Shown one piece after another: positions 51,295 through 62,420 of a stretch of DNA of 64,000 nt. The translations under genes and the position numbers were made by a program. The stretch is from Streptomyces sp. CB02923 (GTDB taxonomy: Bacteria > Actinomycetota > Actinomycetes > Streptomycetales > Streptomycetaceae), in NCBI RefSeq assembly GCF_001905005.1, contig NZ_LWKZ01000024.1:899299-963298 (forward strand), read 5' to 3'. Position 1 is the stretch's first letter; each line of letters opens with the position of its first letter. The notes beneath the pieces are model-generated. The model saw only the letters and a program-made list of their open reading frames with translations. It searched no databases and was not told the origin of the DNA.

Positions 51295-52233
51295 GTGGCC
51301 ATACTTCCCGGCCGTAAGCACGGGCGCGCCCTGTCGCGTCTGGCTGTCGCGGCGGTCGCCGCCGCCCTGGTCGGCACCGGTGTCGGAGCCGCGGCGGCGG
51401 ACGCCCCGGATCCGGTACCCGCTCCGGTGAAGAACGTCGAGGTCGGCGCGGCGGCGAAGGCCGCACCGAAGCTCCGCGCCGCGGCGCAGGCCGACGCCCC
51501 GGTGTTCGGCCTGTACGGCGTCGAACGCTCCTCCGGCTTCCTGTACGAGTACATCCCGAACGGCGTCGGCGGCTACGAGGGCCGCACGTTCGCCGGGGCC
51601 GACTGGGACACCATCAGGAGCGCGACCCAGGTGGACCAGAACGGCGACGGCCTGGGCGACGGCCTGTGGGCTTGGGACTACGCCGGCAAGCTGTACTACG
51701 CCGACGCCACCACCGTCGACGAGGCCCGGACCATCGGCGGCGGCTGGAACATCTACAACAAGGTCCTGTCGCCCGGCAACCTCGGCGGCGCCGCCGCGTC
51801 CGACATCCTCGCCCGGGACAACGCGGGGGTGCTGTGGCTCTACCTCGGCTACCCCAACGGCAACGCCGATCCGCGGATCAAGATCAGCGCCGGCTGGGGC
51901 GGCTACACCCAGATCTCCGGCAAGGGCGACCTGACCGGCGACGGCAAGGCCGACATCGTGGCCCAGGACTCCTCCGGCGTGCTGTGGCTCTACAAGGGCA
52001 CCGGCAACTACAAGGCGCCCTTCACGTCGCGCGTGAAGCTCGGTGCGGGCTGGAACGCGTACAACACCCTGATCTCCACCGGTGACGTGGACATCGACGG
52101 CCACGCGGACCTGCTCGCCCGGGGCACCGACGGCAAGCTGTGGCTCTACAAGGGCACCGGCAACGCGACGACGCCCCTCGCGTCGCGCAAGCTGATCGGC
52201 TCCGGCTTCAACATCTACAGCTGGATGTTCTAG
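51295..52233 (+). CDS. FG-GAP/VCBS-repeat-like secreted protein
   Basis: A 312-residue exported protein. The signal peptide spans residues 1-35 (core LSRLAVAAVAAALVGTGVGAAA). The mature part has repeated blades with the FG-GAP pattern: TQVDQNGDGLGDGLWAWDYAGKL, GGAAASDILARDNAGVLWLYLG, GDLTGDGKADIVAQDSSGVLWLYKGTG and GDVDIDGHADLLARGTDGKLWLYKGTG. The DxNGDG-type calcium loops suggest a calcium-dependent propeller, often in Streptomyces secreted enzymes and binding proteins. GTG 51295 has TGGAGAA just before. No catalytic domain is present. Confidence 0.75.
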   Translation: MAILPGRKHGRALSRLAVAAVAAALVGTGVGAAAADAPDPVPAPVKNVEVGAAAKAAPKLRAAAQADAPVFGLYGVERSSGFLYEYIPNGVGGYEGRTFAGADWDTIRSATQVDQNGDGLGDGLWAWDYAGKLYYADATTVDEARTIGGGWNIYNKVLSPGNLGGAAASDILARDNAGVLWLYLGYPNGNADPRIKISAGWGGYTQISGKGDLTGDGKADIVAQDSSGVLWLYKGTGNYKAPFTSRVKLGAGWNAYNTLISTGDVDIDGHADLLARGTDGKLWLYKGTGNATTPLASRKLIGSGFNIYSWMF

Positions 52234-52285
52234 CCGGTCGAGGCCACCGGCAGCCAAGGAGACTTCGCCCGCCGGTGAGGTGATG

Positions 52286-52316
52286 GTGCGACGCGTCCCC
52301 ACGGGGCGCGTCGCAC
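52286..52316 (+). terminator. Hairpin after the FG-GAP-like gene
   Basis: GTGCGACGCG (52286-52295) and CGCGTCGCAC (52307-52316) pair perfectly, with an inner CCCC/GGGG extension. It is 50 bases past the stop. Confidence 0.65.
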
Positions 52317-52364
52317 TGCTTTTCCCGGTGCCCGAAGTGCCGGGCAACGCCGTCCGGATACGGG

Positions 52365-52401
52365 CGAGGGCCGCACCCCCGGGCTGGGGATGCGGCCCTC
52401 G
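52365..52401 (-). terminator. Hairpin after acnA
   Basis: CGAGGGCCGCA (52365-52375) and TGCGGCCCTCG (52391-52401) pair over 11 bases with a C4/G4 inner extension, about 35 bases past the acnA stop. The two genes thus have back-to-back terminators. Confidence 0.65.
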
Positions 52402-52436
52402 TACGTGTCCCGCTCACACGGAGCGGGTCACGTCCG

Positions 52437-55178
<2,742 letters not shown>

Positions 55179-55250
55179 GACAGTCTCCATTCCATGCATG
55201 ATTCGCGCGTACCACCGCAATCCTGCCGTCGTGGATCCTTGCCGATCAGC

Positions 55251-55280
55251 TAAGGTAAGGCTAAGTTAGGCAAGCCTTAC
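55251..55280. promoter_or_regulatory. Iron-box-like element upstream of acnA
   Basis: TAAGGTAAGGCTAAGTTAG (55251-55269) matches the DmdR1/IdeR 19-bp consensus at 14 of 19 positions; TAAGGC and GCCTTA flanks extend the symmetry to 55280. It is 75-100 bases upstream of the acnA start. The gap 55179-55518 has no other gene. Confidence 0.5.
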
Positions 55281-55310
55281 TAGCGCGGCAGCGGTACGCC
55301 TCCCGGCAGA

Positions 55311-55328
55311 TATCTCGATGTCGAGATA
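55311..55328. promoter_or_regulatory. Perfect palindrome, candidate MarR-type (TamR-like) site
   Basis: TATCTCGA-TG-TCGAGATA has perfect 8-base arms. It lies about 133-150 bases upstream of acnA and 190 bases before the NmrA-like gene. In S. coelicolor TamR, a MarR-family regulator, controls aconitase and related genes through a palindrome; whether this is that exact site was not verified. Confidence 0.5.
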
Positions 55329-55518
55329 ACTCTAGTACATCCCCGCCGCGCGGTCATGCGCGCCCGGCTGCCCTCCGCCCGCACCGAGAGCACCCCCGCG
55401 CCCTTCCCGGCTCCGCCCGGGAAGTCGCCGCCGGCCCCCCAGGGCTGGGAATTCGCCGGGATCCGGGCGCCGTTGGAACGGAAGCGGATCCTGATCGTCT
55501 TCGCGGAGGGGATTTTCT

Positions 55519-56391
55519 GTGACCATTTTGATCACTACGCCGAACGGCTCGGTGGGACGCCACCTGACCGAAGCGCTGCGCGACCGGAGCGATGTGCGCT
55601 TCCTCGTGCGCTCCGAGGCCGGCGTCGAGGCGCTGGGCACCGTACGTGGCGAGGTCTTCCGCGGGAGTGCCGCCGACCCGGCGGACGCCCGGGGTGCGGT
55701 CGCCGGTGTGGACCGGCTCTACCTCGGCCACCCCTTCGCCGAGGACCAGGTGGCCGCCGAGACCAATCTCGGCGTCGCCGCCGTCGAGGCCGGTGTGCGG
55801 CGGATCGTGAAACTCGGTGCCCGCGGGTTCACCGGCGCCGGGACCGTCCCGGACGCCGTCACCGGCAACCACGACACGATCACCGAGCGGCTGCGCGAGG
55901 CCGGTGTCCGAGAACTGACCGTCCTGCGGCCCGACCGCTTCCTGCAGAACTTCCTCCCGGCGGCGGCCTCGATCGCCGCCGGGACACTGGCCGACCCCGC
56001 CGGGCCCGGCGCTCGCGGATATGTGGACGTACGGGACATCGCGGCGGTCGCGGTCGCCGAACTCCTGGCGGACCGCCCGGTCGGCGGAGAGATCGAGATC
56101 AGCGGTCCGCAGGCGCTGACGCTGCCGGCGCTCGCCGAGCGCTTCGGTGCCGTTCTCCGCAGGCCGGTGCGGCATGTGGACGTTCCGCTCGACGACTCCT
56201 GGCGGGCCGCGCTCGCGGAACGCGGCGTCGGTCCGCAGCTCATCGACGGCTTGTTCGCGCTCTACTCGAACTACCGCCACGAGGGCGTGGCCGGTCTCGG
56301 TGACGGTGTGCAGCGCGTACTCGGCCGCCCGCCGCGCCCGGTCGAGGACTTCGCGGCCGAGGTGCTCGTACCGGCCCTGTCCGGCGCCTGA
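55519..56391 (+). CDS. NmrA-like NAD(P)-binding protein
   Basis: A 290-residue Rossmann-fold protein of the atypical SDR/NmrA group. The N-terminal motif is TILITTPNGSVGRHLTEAL, and the strand-helix pattern continues (RFLVRSEAGVEALG, VDRLYLGHPFAEDQ). The glycine motif is altered to TPNGSVG, as in redox-sensing NmrA relatives. The active-site Tyr/Lys pair of classical SDRs is not evident, so a sensor or isomerase-type role is likely rather than a plain dehydrogenase. A GGAGGGG site precedes the GTG. It is divergent from acnA. Confidence 0.75.
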   Translation: MTILITTPNGSVGRHLTEALRDRSDVRFLVRSEAGVEALGTVRGEVFRGSAADPADARGAVAGVDRLYLGHPFAEDQVAAETNLGVAAVEAGVRRIVKLGARGFTGAGTVPDAVTGNHDTITERLREAGVRELTVLRPDRFLQNFLPAAASIAAGTLADPAGPGARGYVDVRDIAAVAVAELLADRPVGGEIEISGPQALTLPALAERFGAVLRRPVRHVDVPLDDSWRAALAERGVGPQLIDGLFALYSNYRHEGVAGLGDGVQRVLGRPPRPVEDFAAEVLVPALSGA

Positions 56392-56436
56392 CGCGGCCGG
56401 CGACCGGGGGTCGGGGACCGGCCAGAACCAGCCAAT

Positions 56437-56455
56437 TTAGGTTAGGCTAACCTTT
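56437..56455 (+). promoter_or_regulatory. Iron box (DmdR1/IdeR site) for the siderophore operon
   Basis: TTAGGTTAGGCTAACCTTT matches the 19-base consensus in 17 positions. It contains TAGGCT (56443-56448), a good -10, and ends 5 bases before the GTG at 56461. The repressor would thus cover the promoter core. Confidence 0.85.
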
Positions 56456-56460
56456 GCTCC

Positions 56461-57450
56461 GTGAAGGTCGGTGAAGAACTCCCCCACGCCGCGCATTCCC
56501 GCGGCCACACCCTCCACGCCACGGGTGTCACCGTGGCGTACGACGGTGTCGATGTCGTGCACGAGGCGTCCCTGGAGCTGTCGCCCGGACAGGTGACCGT
56601 ACTGGTCGGCCCGAACGGCAGCGGAAAGTCGACACTGCTGCGGACCGTGGCGCGGTTGCAGCAGGCGCGGAGTGCGGCGCTGACCCTCGGCGAGGCGACG
56701 GACGGATTCGCGCTGACGCCCCGTGAGTTCTCCCGGCGGGTGGCGCTGCTGCCCCAGGGACGGCCCACACCCAGCGGGCTGACCGTGCGGGACGTCGTGG
56801 AATTCGGGCGCTACCCGTACCGCGGGCGCTGGGGCCGGGCCGACCCGGGCGGCCGCGAGGCGGTGGACCGCGCGCTCGGCATGACCGGCGTCGCCGACCT
56901 GGCCGAGCGGGGCGCCGAGCACCTCTCCGGCGGCCAGTTGCAGCGCGTATGGCTCGCGGGGTGTCTCGCGCAGGAGACCGGCGTACTGCTGCTGGACGAG
57001 CCCACGACCTACCTCGATCTGCGGTACCAGGTGGAACTTCTCGACCTGATCCGGGACTTGGCGGACGACCACGGGATCGCCGTCGGCGTGGTGCTGCACG
57101 ACCTGGACCAGGCGGCGGCCGTCGCCGACCGGATCGTGCTGCTCCGGGAGGGACGGGTGATCGCCGACGGGGCGCCCGAGGACGTCCTGACTCCGGAGCG
57201 GCTGACGGGCACGTACGGCATCCGGATCGAAGTCTCCACCGACCCCCTGACCGGACGGCTGCGCACCCGCGCGATCGGCCGGTACCACACACGCCGGACG
57301 CCGGACGGCGGCGCGACGCACCACAGCGACGCAGCCCAGGACGGCGACGCGACGCAGGACAGCCACATGGCCCAGGACGGCGACGCGACGCAGAACAGCA
57401 AGCAGAACGCGCGCACCGCGCACAGTGAAAGGCTCAGTGCCACCTCATGA
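56461..57450 (+). CDS. Siderophore ABC transporter ATP-binding protein
   Basis: A 329-residue ATPase of the FepC/FecE class. Walker A GPNGSGKS, Q-loop LPQGRPTPSGLTVRDVV, signature HLSGGQLQRVWLAGCL, Walker B VLLLDEPTTYLD. The final ~50 residues are a low-complexity tail with repeated DGDATQ. GTG 56461 lies only five bases from the iron box, with no Shine-Dalgarno, so the mRNA may be leaderless. The stop overlaps the binding protein gene (ATGA). It supplies energy for the fused permease downstream. Confidence 0.87.
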   Translation: MKVGEELPHAAHSRGHTLHATGVTVAYDGVDVVHEASLELSPGQVTVLVGPNGSGKSTLLRTVARLQQARSAALTLGEATDGFALTPREFSRRVALLPQGRPTPSGLTVRDVVEFGRYPYRGRWGRADPGGREAVDRALGMTGVADLAERGAEHLSGGQLQRVWLAGCLAQETGVLLLDEPTTYLDLRYQVELLDLIRDLADDHGIAVGVVLHDLDQAAAVADRIVLLREGRVIADGAPEDVLTPERLTGTYGIRIEVSTDPLTGRLRTRAIGRYHTRRTPDGGATHHSDAAQDGDATQDSHMAQDGDATQNSKQNARTAHSERLSATS

Positions 57451-58424
57451 GACGACTCCTCCTCACCGCCGCCACGGCCACCGCCGCCGCGCTCGCCCTG
57501 AGCGCGTGCGGTACCACCGAGCCCGCCGCGGACCAGTCGAAGAAGTCCGCCGGACACATCACCCTCACCGGTGCGTCCGGTTCGAAGGTGGAGCTGGACG
57601 GGCCCGCCAAGAAGGTCGTCGGTACCGAGTGGAACGTCGTCGAACACCTGGTCTCGCTGGGTGTCGCGCCGGCCGGTATCGCCGACGTCAAGGGATACAA
57701 GTCCTGGGACAAGGCCGCTCCGCTGAAGAACGAGCCGAAGGACATCGGCACCCGCGGCGAGCCCAGCATGGATTCCGTGGCCGCTCTCGCGCCCGATCTC
57801 ATCGTCGCCACCAGTGACCTGCCCAAGGCCGCCCTGACGCAGCTGCGGAAGATCGCCCCGGTGCTGCAGCTCAAGGCCGCCGACGCCAAGGACCCGATCG
57901 GGCAGATGACCGCGGACCTGGACCTGATCGCCAAGGCCACGGGCACCACGGAGCGCGCCGACCAGCTCAAGAAGGGCTTCGAGGCGAAGCTGGCGCAGGG
58001 CGGGCAGGAGCTGGAGAAGGCCGGGCGCAAGGGTACGGAGTTCGCCTTCGCCGACGGGTACGTGAACGGCAGCCAGGTGGCCATCCGTCCGTACACCGGC
58101 GGTTCGCTGGTCGGCGCGGTCAACGAGAAGCTCGGCCTGAAGAACCCCTGGACGGTGAAGGGCGACGCCAGCTACGGGCTCGGCGCCACCGACGTCGAGG
58201 GGCTGACCAAGCTCGGTGACGTGGAGTTCGGGTACATCGGGAGCGACGAGGACAAGACCAGCAACCCGTTCTCCGGAGCGCTCGCCGACAACGCGGTGTG
58301 GAAGTCGCTTCCGTTCGTGAAGGCGGGGAAGGTGCACCGGCTGCCCGACGGTGTGTGGATGTTCGGCGGCACCGCGTCGATGGAGTCGTACGTCGATTCC
58401 GTCGTCGCCGCGCTGAAGAAGTGA
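57447..58424 (+). CDS. Iron-siderophore-binding lipoprotein
   Basis: A 325-residue lipoprotein of the FecB/FepB class. Signal sequence and lipobox LSAC at about residue 23. The binding domain shows KVVGTEWNVVEHLVSLGVAP, GTRGEPSMDSVAALAPDLIVAT and DVEFGYIGSDEDK, all typical of iron-siderophore binding. It is co-translated with the ATPase and followed 22 bases later by the permease. The siderophore is not identified, though Streptomyces systems often use desferrioxamine-type or enterobactin-type chelates. Confidence 0.85.
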   Translation: MRRLLLTAATATAAALALSACGTTEPAADQSKKSAGHITLTGASGSKVELDGPAKKVVGTEWNVVEHLVSLGVAPAGIADVKGYKSWDKAAPLKNEPKDIGTRGEPSMDSVAALAPDLIVATSDLPKAALTQLRKIAPVLQLKAADAKDPIGQMTADLDLIAKATGTTERADQLKKGFEAKLAQGGQELEKAGRKGTEFAFADGYVNGSQVAIRPYTGGSLVGAVNEKLGLKNPWTVKGDASYGLGATDVEGLTKLGDVEFGYIGSDEDKTSNPFSGALADNAVWKSLPFVKAGKVHRLPDGVWMFGGTASMESYVDSVVAALKK

Positions 58425-58446
58425 CGGCGGGGCGCGCGTAGACATC

Positions 58447-60525
58447 ATGGCCGTCACCACCACCGCTCCCGCCACCCCCGCCACGGCGGCACCATCCCGG
58501 AAGGGCGGCGCGGTCGTGGTGACGGCCGTGCTCGTCCTGCTGATCGCCGCCCTCGCACTCGTCGACATCGCCCAGGGCACCTCCGGTGTCGGCGCGGCAG
58601 AGGTGTGGAAGGCGCTCACCGGGCAGGCCGACCAGGCGGACGCCTCCGTCGTCATCGCCTCGCGGCTGCCGCGCATGGCCGCCGGACTCCTCGTCGGGGC
58701 GGTGCTCGGCATGGCCGGCGCCGCCCTTCAGGCCGTCAGCCGCAATGTGCTCGCCGCACCCGACACCCTCGCCGTCAACGCCGGTTCCTACTTCGCCCTC
58801 GGGCTGGCCGCCGCGACCGGTGCCACGCTGCCGCTGCTCGCCTCCTCCGGCATCGCCTTCGTCGGCGGCCTGACGGCCGCGGCCGTCGTGCTCGGACTGT
58901 CCGGCCTGGGAGCCGGGACCGTGCGGCTGGTGCTGGCGGGCAGCGCTCTCACCCTCGGCCTCAGCTCCGTCACGGAGGGACTGCTGCTGCTGTTCCCCGA
59001 AGAGACGGAAGGGCTGTACGCCTGGAACCAGGGCAGCATCGCGCAGAACGGTTTCGGCGGGGTGCTGTGGATGCTGCCGCTCGCCGTCGCCGGACTGGCG
59101 GGACTGCTGCTGGTCGCCCGCCGGGTCGACGCCCTGTCGCTCGGCGACGACGCCGCGCGGGGGCTGGGCGTGCCGGTGCGGGCCACCCGGGTGACCACCG
59201 TCGTACTGGCCGCGCTGCTGTCCGCCACGGCCGTCACCCTCGCCGGGCCGATCGGCTTCGTCGGACTGTGCGCCCCGGCCGTCGTACGCCTGTTGGCGCG
59301 CCGCTACCGCGGCTTCTCCCGGCTGCGCGCGAACGTGACCCGGTCCGCGCTGACCGGTGCGGCCCTGGTGCTCGGCTCGGACGTCGCGCTGCGGGCGCTG
59401 GTGCCGTCCGACGTGGCGGTGGCCGTGCCGACCGGTGTGGTGACGAGCCTGATCGGCGCCGCCTTCCTCGTGGTGCTGGCGACCAGGGGCCGGGACTCCG
59501 GTGCCGCCGCCCCGCCCGACCGGCTGCGCATCCGCAGCCGGACCGTCTTCGTGACCGTGGCCGCGACGCTGGTGGCGGTGCTGATCGCGCTGGCCGTCGC
59601 CGCCGTACTGCTCGGCGACTCCAAGCTGCTGCTCGGAGACGTCATGAACTGGGCGCAGGGCAGGGCCGGCCGGGCCGTCTCCTTCGTCCTCGACACCCGG
59701 GTGCCACGGGTCCTCGCCGCCCTCCTCGCGGGCGCGGCCCTCGCCCTGGCGGGCACCCTGGTCCAGGCCGTGACCCGCAATCCGCTCGCCGAACCCGGCG
59801 TCATGGGCGTCTCCGGCGGCGCCGCGCTGGGCGCGGTGATCCTGGTGACGACCGTGCCCGAGGCCGGGCCGGTGGGGCTCTCCGGCGCCGCCTTCGCGGG
59901 CGCCGCCCTCGCCTGCGCGCTCGTCTTCGGGCTGTCCGCGCGCGGTGGCTTCCGGCAGAATCGCCTCGTCCTGGTCGGCATGGGAGTCGCCACCGCGAGC
60001 GCCGCCCTGATCAGCCTGCTCATCGTCCTGACCGATCCGTTCAACGCCACCAAGGCGCTGACCTGGCTGTCCGGTTCGACGTACGGGCGGACCCTGCCCG
60101 ACCTGCTGCCGCTCGCCGTCGTCCTGGTGGCGGCGGTCGCCGTGGCGGTCGTACGGCGCACCGAACTGGACCTCGTCTCGCTCGACGAGGACACGCCGAG
60201 GCTGCTGGGACTGGGGCTGCCGCGCGCACGCCTCGGCTTCCTGACGCTGGGCGTCCTGCTGAGCGCGACGGCCGTCGCCGCCGCCGGAACCATCTCCTTC
60301 GTCGGCCTGGTCGCCCCGCACGCGGCGCGCGCCCTGGTGGGCCGCCGGCACGTACGGGTGGTGCCGGTGGCGGTGCTGCTGGGCGCGGTGCTGGTGGGCA
60401 CGGCGGACATGGTGGGCCGCACGGTTATCGCACCGGCCCAGCTCGGCGCCGGGCTGCTCACGGCGGTCATCGGGACGCCGTATTTCCTGTGGCTGCTGAT
60501 ACGGAGCCGGAGGGCGGGGCGGTGA
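58447..60525 (+). CDS. Fused FecCD-type siderophore ABC permease
   Basis: A 692-residue permease with two FecCD units in one chain, as in FhuB. Each half has about ten membrane helices and the FecCD motifs: RLPRMAAGLLVGAVLGMAGAALQAVSRN (first) and RVPRVLAALLAGAALALAGTLVQAVTRNPLAEP (second, in pieces), plus GPIGFVGLCAPAVVRLL and GTISFVGLVAPHAARAL (the ATPase-contact regions). It is the third gene of the iron operon. It imports an Fe(III)-siderophore with the two genes above. Confidence 0.9.
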   Translation: MAVTTTAPATPATAAPSRKGGAVVVTAVLVLLIAALALVDIAQGTSGVGAAEVWKALTGQADQADASVVIASRLPRMAAGLLVGAVLGMAGAALQAVSRNVLAAPDTLAVNAGSYFALGLAAATGATLPLLASSGIAFVGGLTAAAVVLGLSGLGAGTVRLVLAGSALTLGLSSVTEGLLLLFPEETEGLYAWNQGSIAQNGFGGVLWMLPLAVAGLAGLLLVARRVDALSLGDDAARGLGVPVRATRVTTVVLAALLSATAVTLAGPIGFVGLCAPAVVRLLARRYRGFSRLRANVTRSALTGAALVLGSDVALRALVPSDVAVAVPTGVVTSLIGAAFLVVLATRGRDSGAAAPPDRLRIRSRTVFVTVAATLVAVLIALAVAAVLLGDSKLLLGDVMNWAQGRAGRAVSFVLDTRVPRVLAALLAGAALALAGTLVQAVTRNPLAEPGVMGVSGGAALGAVILVTTVPEAGPVGLSGAAFAGAALACALVFGLSARGGFRQNRLVLVGMGVATASAALISLLIVLTDPFNATKALTWLSGSTYGRTLPDLLPLAVVLVAAVAVAVVRRTELDLVSLDEDTPRLLGLGLPRARLGFLTLGVLLSATAVAAAGTISFVGLVAPHAARALVGRRHVRVVPVAVLLGAVLVGTADMVGRTVIAPAQLGAGLLTAVIGTPYFLWLLIRSRRAGR

Positions 60526-60581
60526 GGGTGGGGCGGTGAGGGCGGGGGCAACCACTTGAGCCCCCCCCGATTCCCTCGATT

Positions 60582-60624
60582 CCCTAAACTTCCCTATTGC
60601 CACCCCTGACAGGGAAGTTTAGGG
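60582..60624. promoter_or_regulatory. Perfect 14-bp inverted repeat in front of the small HTH gene
   Basis: CCCTAAACTTCCCT (60582-60595) and AGGGAAGTTTAGGG (60611-60624) are exact reverse complements, 15 bases apart. The right arm ends 7 bases before the GTG start. A strong candidate autoregulatory operator. Confidence 0.7.
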
Positions 60625-60631
60625 TGTCTTT

Positions 60632-61066
60632 GTGAATGATCGTCTCTACTCCGTGGAACAAGTGGCCGAGCGCCTGGGTCTGCACGTACGCACCGTCCGC
60701 AACTACGTACGGGACGGACGGCTCACCGCCGTCCGCATCGGCAAGCAGTACCGGATCGCACACGAGGACCTGGAAGCCTTCACCGGCCGCCCGGTCCCCG
60801 CCGACCCCGGGGACCGGGCGGCCGACGGGCCGCGGCACAGCGAGGTGACGAGCGTCGTGGAGATCGACGCCGTCGACGCCCGGACCGCCGACCGGCTGTC
60901 CACCCTTCTGACCAGCTCGGCCGCCCACCGCAGCCAGGGCGACAGGCCCCTGCGGATCGAGACGGCGTACTACCCGGAGCGGGCCCGGATGAAGGTCGTC
61001 ATTCTCGGCGGACTGGGCGACACCGCCCGCCTGTTCGACTACATGGAGGGGGTACTCGACTCATGA
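60632..61066 (+). CDS. Small HTH protein with excisionase/MerR-type DNA-binding domain
   Basis: A 144-residue protein. An N-terminal helix-turn-helix (LYSVEQVAERLGLHVRTVRNYVRDGRLTAVRIGKQYRIAHEDLEAFTGR in pieces) of the excisionase (MerR-like, HTH_17) type is followed by a linker and a C-terminal alpha/beta domain (VVEIDAVDARTADRLSTLL, MKVVILGGLGDTARLFDYMEG). No phage genes are near, so it is more likely a local regulator. GTG 60632 has only a weak AGGG. Its stop overlaps the hydrolase start (ATGA), so the two are coupled. The inverted repeat just upstream is its probable site. Confidence 0.75.
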   Translation: MNDRLYSVEQVAERLGLHVRTVRNYVRDGRLTAVRIGKQYRIAHEDLEAFTGRPVPADPGDRAADGPRHSEVTSVVEIDAVDARTADRLSTLLTSSAAHRSQGDRPLRIETAYYPERARMKVVILGGLGDTARLFDYMEGVLDS

Positions 61067-61953
61067 GCACGAGCACGGGAACAAGCAGCACGAGCACGAG
61101 TACGAGCACGAGATCGAGCACGATCTACAAGTCCGTGGCCGGTGCGGAGGAGATCCGGCGGCGCTACCGGGAGACGCTGGACAACTGGCCCGTACCCGCC
61201 GAGCGGATACGGGTACCGACCCGCGAAGGCGAGACCTTCGTCCTCGTCTCCGGCCCGCAGGACGCTCCGCCCGTGGTGCTGCTGCACGGCGCGGGAGCGA
61301 ACGCGACCACGTGGCAGGCCGACATCGCCACCTGGTCGCGGCACTTCCGTACGTACGCCGTCGACATCATCGGCGAACCGGGCCTGAGCGCGCCGTCCCG
61401 CCCGCCCCTGGCCTCGGACGCGCACGCGCTGTGGCTCGACGACGTACTGGACGGGCTGGGCATCACGACCGCAGCCGTCGCCGGTGCCTCCCTCGGCGGC
61501 TGGCTGGCACTGGACTACCTCATACGCCGCCCGCACCGGGTGACCCGTCTGGCCCTGCTGTGCCCCGGCGGGGTGGGGAAGCAGCGGGTGGGATTGCTCT
61601 TCAAGACCCTGTTCCTGCGCGCGTTCGGACGCTGGGGAGTCCGCCGTTCGGTACGGAGCGCCACGGGCCTGCACACGCTGCGGGAGGGCCCCGTACTCGA
61701 CCAGGTGGTGCTGACCTTCACGCAGTTCAAGCCGCGGATGGAGCGGCTGCCGGTGTTCCCGGACGACGCGCTGCGCGGCCTGGGCGTACCCGTGCTGGTG
61801 ATCGCCGGTACCGCCGATGCCTTCTTCGACTCGGAGGGCACGGCCCGGCGCGTACGGGAGAACGTCCCGGACGGGACCGTGCGGCTGCTGCCCGGGGTCG
61901 GACATGCGGTCCTGGGGCAGGCCGAACCCATGGTGGAGTTCTTGCACGGGTGA
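61063..61953 (+). CDS. Alpha/beta hydrolase
   Basis: A 296-residue hydrolase. The oxyanion segment is VVLLHGAGANATTW, nucleophile Ser in GASLGGWLALDYL, catalytic Asp in IAGTADAFFD, and His in LLPGVGHAVLGQ. The first ~22 residues are a Ser/Thr repeat encoded by a GAGCAC-type microsatellite. It is coupled to the HTH gene by a 4-base overlap, which suggests the regulator controls it. Substrate unknown. No signal peptide. Confidence 0.8.
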   Translation: MSTSTGTSSTSTSTSTRSSTIYKSVAGAEEIRRRYRETLDNWPVPAERIRVPTREGETFVLVSGPQDAPPVVLLHGAGANATTWQADIATWSRHFRTYAVDIIGEPGLSAPSRPPLASDAHALWLDDVLDGLGITTAAVAGASLGGWLALDYLIRRPHRVTRLALLCPGGVGKQRVGLLFKTLFLRAFGRWGVRRSVRSATGLHTLREGPVLDQVVLTFTQFKPRMERLPVFPDDALRGLGVPVLVIAGTADAFFDSEGTARRVRENVPDGTVRLLPGVGHAVLGQAEPMVEFLHG

Positions 61954-62016
61954 GGGGTGGGGAGTGAGGGGCGAGGGCGGGCGGGCCACGCCTTCGACGC
62001 GGCCCTGTCCCCTATC

Positions 62017-62056
62017 CCCCTGCCCCTGCCCCTGCCCCTGCCCCTGCCCCTGCCCC
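62017..62056. repeat. CCCCTG microsatellite
   Basis: Six full CCCCTG units plus CCCC form a tract between the hydrolase stop and the GntR gene, in the 106-base gap. It may act as a weak terminator or be a slippage site. Confidence 0.85.
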
Positions 62057-62059
62057 ACG

Positions 62060-62419
62060 TCACCCCGTCGTCAGCCTCGTCCGGACCAGGGCCACGACCT
62101 CGTCGTCGGTGAGGCCGAGAGTGCGGGCCTCGGCCACCAGCTGGCCCACGCGTTCGGTGAGGCGTACGCGCGCCGGGGACGCCTCACCCGTCACCACGGC
62201 ACCGCGGCCGCGGCGGAGTTCGATCAGCCCCTCGTCCTTCAGGCGCTGGTAACCGCGCAGCACCGTATGCACGTTGACGCCCAGGGACTCGGCGAGCGCA
62301 CGGGCCGCGGGCAGACGTTCGCCGGACCGTACGGAGCCTTCGGCGAGGGCTCCCCGGACCGCGGCGGCGATCTGGTCGCCGAGCGGGACCGGGGAGGCCT
62401 GGTCGATGCGGAAAAGCAC
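62060..62419 (-). CDS. GntR-family regulator (YtrA subfamily)
   Basis: A 119-residue repressor-type regulator with an N-terminal winged helix (PVPLGDQIAAAVRGALAEGSVRSGERLPAARALAESLGVNVHTVLRGY in pieces) and a short C-terminal helical part, the small YtrA-type effector domain. Such regulators usually control their own membrane/ABC operon. GTG 62419 lies one base past the DUF1648 stop and follows GAGGAC, so it is coupled to that gene; the longer frame to 62530 is not needed. Confidence 0.85.
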   Translation of the reverse strand: MLFRIDQASPVPLGDQIAAAVRGALAEGSVRSGERLPAARALAESLGVNVHTVLRGYQRLKDEGLIELRRGRGAVVTGEASPARVRLTERVGQLVAEARTLGLTDDEVVALVRTRLTTG

Positions 62420-62420
62420 G

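Noticed and set aside
60632..61066. Phage excisionase for the HTH protein
   Set aside because: No integrase or attachment site nearby; the C-terminal alpha/beta domain and coupling to a hydrolase indicate a local regulator.
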